From an uncultured Dehalococcoidia bacterium (GTDB lineage Bacteria > Chloroflexota > Dehalococcoidia > Lucifugimonadales > UBA3495), in assembly GCA_951813535.1 (NCBI GenBank), contig OX638345.1:75029-139028 (forward strand): a DNA stretch of 64,000 bases, written 5' to 3'. Numbering within the stretch: the stretch's first letter is position 1; each line of letters begins with the position of its first letter. The position numbers were made by a program, and so were the translations under genes. Of the stretch, positions 62,705-64,000 are shown piece after piece. A model generated the notes under the pieces. The model saw only the letters and a program-made list of their open reading frames with translations. It was not told where the DNA came from and searched no databases.

Positions 62705-62855
62705 CTGTTGATCTGGATCGACGGGCAGTTGGACTCCGCCAATCTCGCGTCGCTTTTGGAAGACTGCTACGGTCATTGCTTCGGCCGACCTGTGATCCGG
62801 AACTCGCTCGCCGTTGGCGTGTACAATCGGGACGCGAGCAAAGAGGAGGTCGCTC

Positions 62856-64000
62856 ATGGCTACGGGACTGCTGGCAGGGGTAACGGTTCTGGATTTCACG
62901 GCGGCGTTTGTCGGGCCGTTTTGCAGCCGGATCATGGCCGATATGGGGGCGGAGGTTATCAAGATCGAGCGGCCGGCGGCGGACCAGGACGAACGGTTCA
63001 CGCCGGAGTCGCTGCCCACGCGCAACGGCGTGCCGTATCTGCACCTGAACGGCGGGAAGAAGAGCCTGTGCGTGGACCTGAAAACCGACGCTGGGCTGGA
63101 GATCGTTCACGCGCTGGTGAAGCGTGCCGACGTGTTCGTGGAGAACTACACCCCCCACGTGGTGCGGAGCTACGGGCTGGACTACCCCAACCTGCGCAAG
63201 CTCAATCCGGGCATCATCATGTGCTCCATGACGGGCTACGGTCAGGAGGGGTTCGCGCACAATCCCGAGCACGTCTGCACCGATCCGGTGGCGCAGGCGG
63301 TCAGCGGCCTCAACTGGATCACGGGCGAGCGGGACGGCGCGCCGTACACCATCGGCGGCGGCATCGGCGACACCGTCACCGGCATGACCGGGGCAATGGC
63401 CGTGGGCTACGCGCTGTTTCACCGGCAGCGGACGGGCGAGGGCCAGTACATCGACCTGTCCATGATCGACAGCCTGCTGTTCCTGGACTCGCTGGCGATG
63501 CCCCACGTGGCCGCCAACCACGGGGTTCCGCTGCACTACCGCAACGGGGAGCAGAACACCTACACCTTTCCCATGGGCATACTCAAGGCCAGGGACGGCT
63601 ATATCTCGCTGCAAGCGCCGGGGCAGGGTCCGAACAGCGCGTGGGGCCGGCTGTGCGAGTGCATGGGACGGGAGGACCTGATCGAAGACCCACGCTACCT
63701 GACGGACGACGACCGGGTGGAGCGTCGGGACGAGATCGTGGGCATCATCGAGGAATGGCTCCAGACCCTGCCGGACGACGAGGCGGCGTTGCTGGTGCTG
63801 GCGGAGGCGCGGATCTCATCGGGCCCGGTGCTGTCGCAGCAGGAGATCTGGCGGCATCCACACTACCGGGCGCGTGGGGCGTTCCAGGAGATTGCGTACC
63901 CGGAGGTCGGGCCGGTGGGGGTGGTGTCGCCGCCGTACCGGTTCTCGGCGACGCCGGCGGCGGTGAGCGGGCCGGCTCCGCAACTGGGCGAGCACAACTA
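62856..64000 (+). CDS. CaiB/BaiF family III CoA-transferase, 3' end cut by window
   Basis: About 381 residues visible, single-domain: AGVTVLDFTAAFVGPFCSRI, MGAEVIKIERPAADQDERFT, LNGGKKSLCVDLKTDAGLEI, ADVFVENYTPHVVRSYGLDY and YIDLSMIDSLLFLDSL are the standard blocks. The final residues SGPAPQLGEHN approach the usual C-terminus, so only a few dozen bases are missing. GAGGAGG precedes the ATG. It is unlike the fused transferase at 2271-4697 in having one unit, and transfers CoA between carboxylic acids; substrate unknown. Confidence 0.93.
   Translation, partial: MATGLLAGVTVLDFTAAFVGPFCSRIMADMGAEVIKIERPAADQDERFTPESLPTRNGVPYLHLNGGKKSLCVDLKTDAGLEIVHALVKRADVFVENYTPHVVRSYGLDYPNLRKLNPGIIMCSMTGYGQEGFAHNPEHVCTDPVAQAVSGLNWITGERDGAPYTIGGGIGDTVTGMTGAMAVGYALFHRQRTGEGQYIDLSMIDSLLFLDSLAMPHVAANHGVPLHYRNGEQNTYTFPMGILKARDGYISLQAPGQGPNSAWGRLCECMGREDLIEDPRYLTDDDRVERRDEIVGIIEEWLQTLPDDEAALLVLAEARISSGPVLSQQEIWRHPHYRARGAFQEIAYPEVGPVGVVSPPYRFSATPAAVSGPAPQLGEHN

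Overview
The window is high-GC, densely coded bacterial DNA. Four intact luciferase-like flavin monooxygenases (plus one relic), CaiB/BaiF CoA-transferases, thiolase/DUF35 pairs, ACMSD-type amidohydrolases, a two-subunit Rieske dioxygenase, a P450 and Thr/Pro-rich lipoproteins together resemble catabolically versatile Chloroflexota of the SAR202/Dehalococcoidia kind. That assignment is inferred from gene content; no rRNA, tRNA or ribosomal protein gene is present to prove it.

Layout. 1-4.7 kb: minus-strand operon of a fused double CoA-transferase, a thiolase-like protein, a DUF35 partner and a truncated M24 peptidase. 5-7 kb: two PuuE-like deacetylases. 7-13 kb: two acetyltransferases, a lipoprotein, a flavin monooxygenase and a Gfo/Idh/MocA oxidoreductase. 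13-18.7 kb: two ACMSD-like amidohydrolases, an adenosine-deaminase-like protein, a NodB deacetylase and a coiled-coil protein with a clear terminator. 19-20.5 kb: a promoter, structured leader with a 26-codon ORF, terminator, then a tandem universal stress protein. 20.5-24.5 kb: a frameshifted 14-repeat RCC1-like protein, a P450 and a small membrane protein. 25-29.5 kb: a membrane-anchored repeat protein, a second Gfo/Idh/MocA, a PPOX flavoprotein, RidA and a HEPN-like protein. 29.5-37.2 kb: a probable aromatic-ring catabolic cluster (VOC/extradiol-like, HpaB-like, flavin monooxygenase, dioxygenase beta and alpha, divergent C-C hydrolase). An IS110-family element splits the alpha/beta intergenic space. 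37-48.8 kb: secreted and membrane proteins, a flavin monooxygenase, a PQQ-type sugar dehydrogenase, a methyltransferase, the giant helicase Lhr, a hydrolase and a carboxymuconolactone decarboxylase-like protein. 49-57 kb: a class III aminotransferase, a second thiolase/DUF35 pair between two IS3 relics, an amidohydrolase, a linalool-dehydratase/isomerase-like gene with two in-frame TGA codons, and a DUF169 protein. 57-64 kb: a FMN hydroxyacid oxidase with a SHOCT tail, a flavin monooxygenase, an NHL protein, a UGSC-type selenoprotein with its neighbour, and the start of another CoA-transferase.

Three results stand out. (1) The linalool-dehydratase/isomerase-like gene (54500-56038) has TGA exactly where this family carries its two catalytic cysteines, nine codons apart. 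A hairpin with a GGUCU loop follows the second TGA. A known-type UGSC selenoprotein lies 5 kb away and also has a hairpin 13 nt after its TGA. I infer a di-selenocysteine enzyme. (2) The IS110 element (33529-34794) has a readable bridge RNA. Both guide loops can be folded by hand, and all four guides match the observed target and donor junctions around a CT core. (3) Its target is the end of a nested palindrome of about 165 bp, present at least eight times between genes in this window.

All coordinates and translations were read by eye. Family assignments rest on motif recognition, not database searches.
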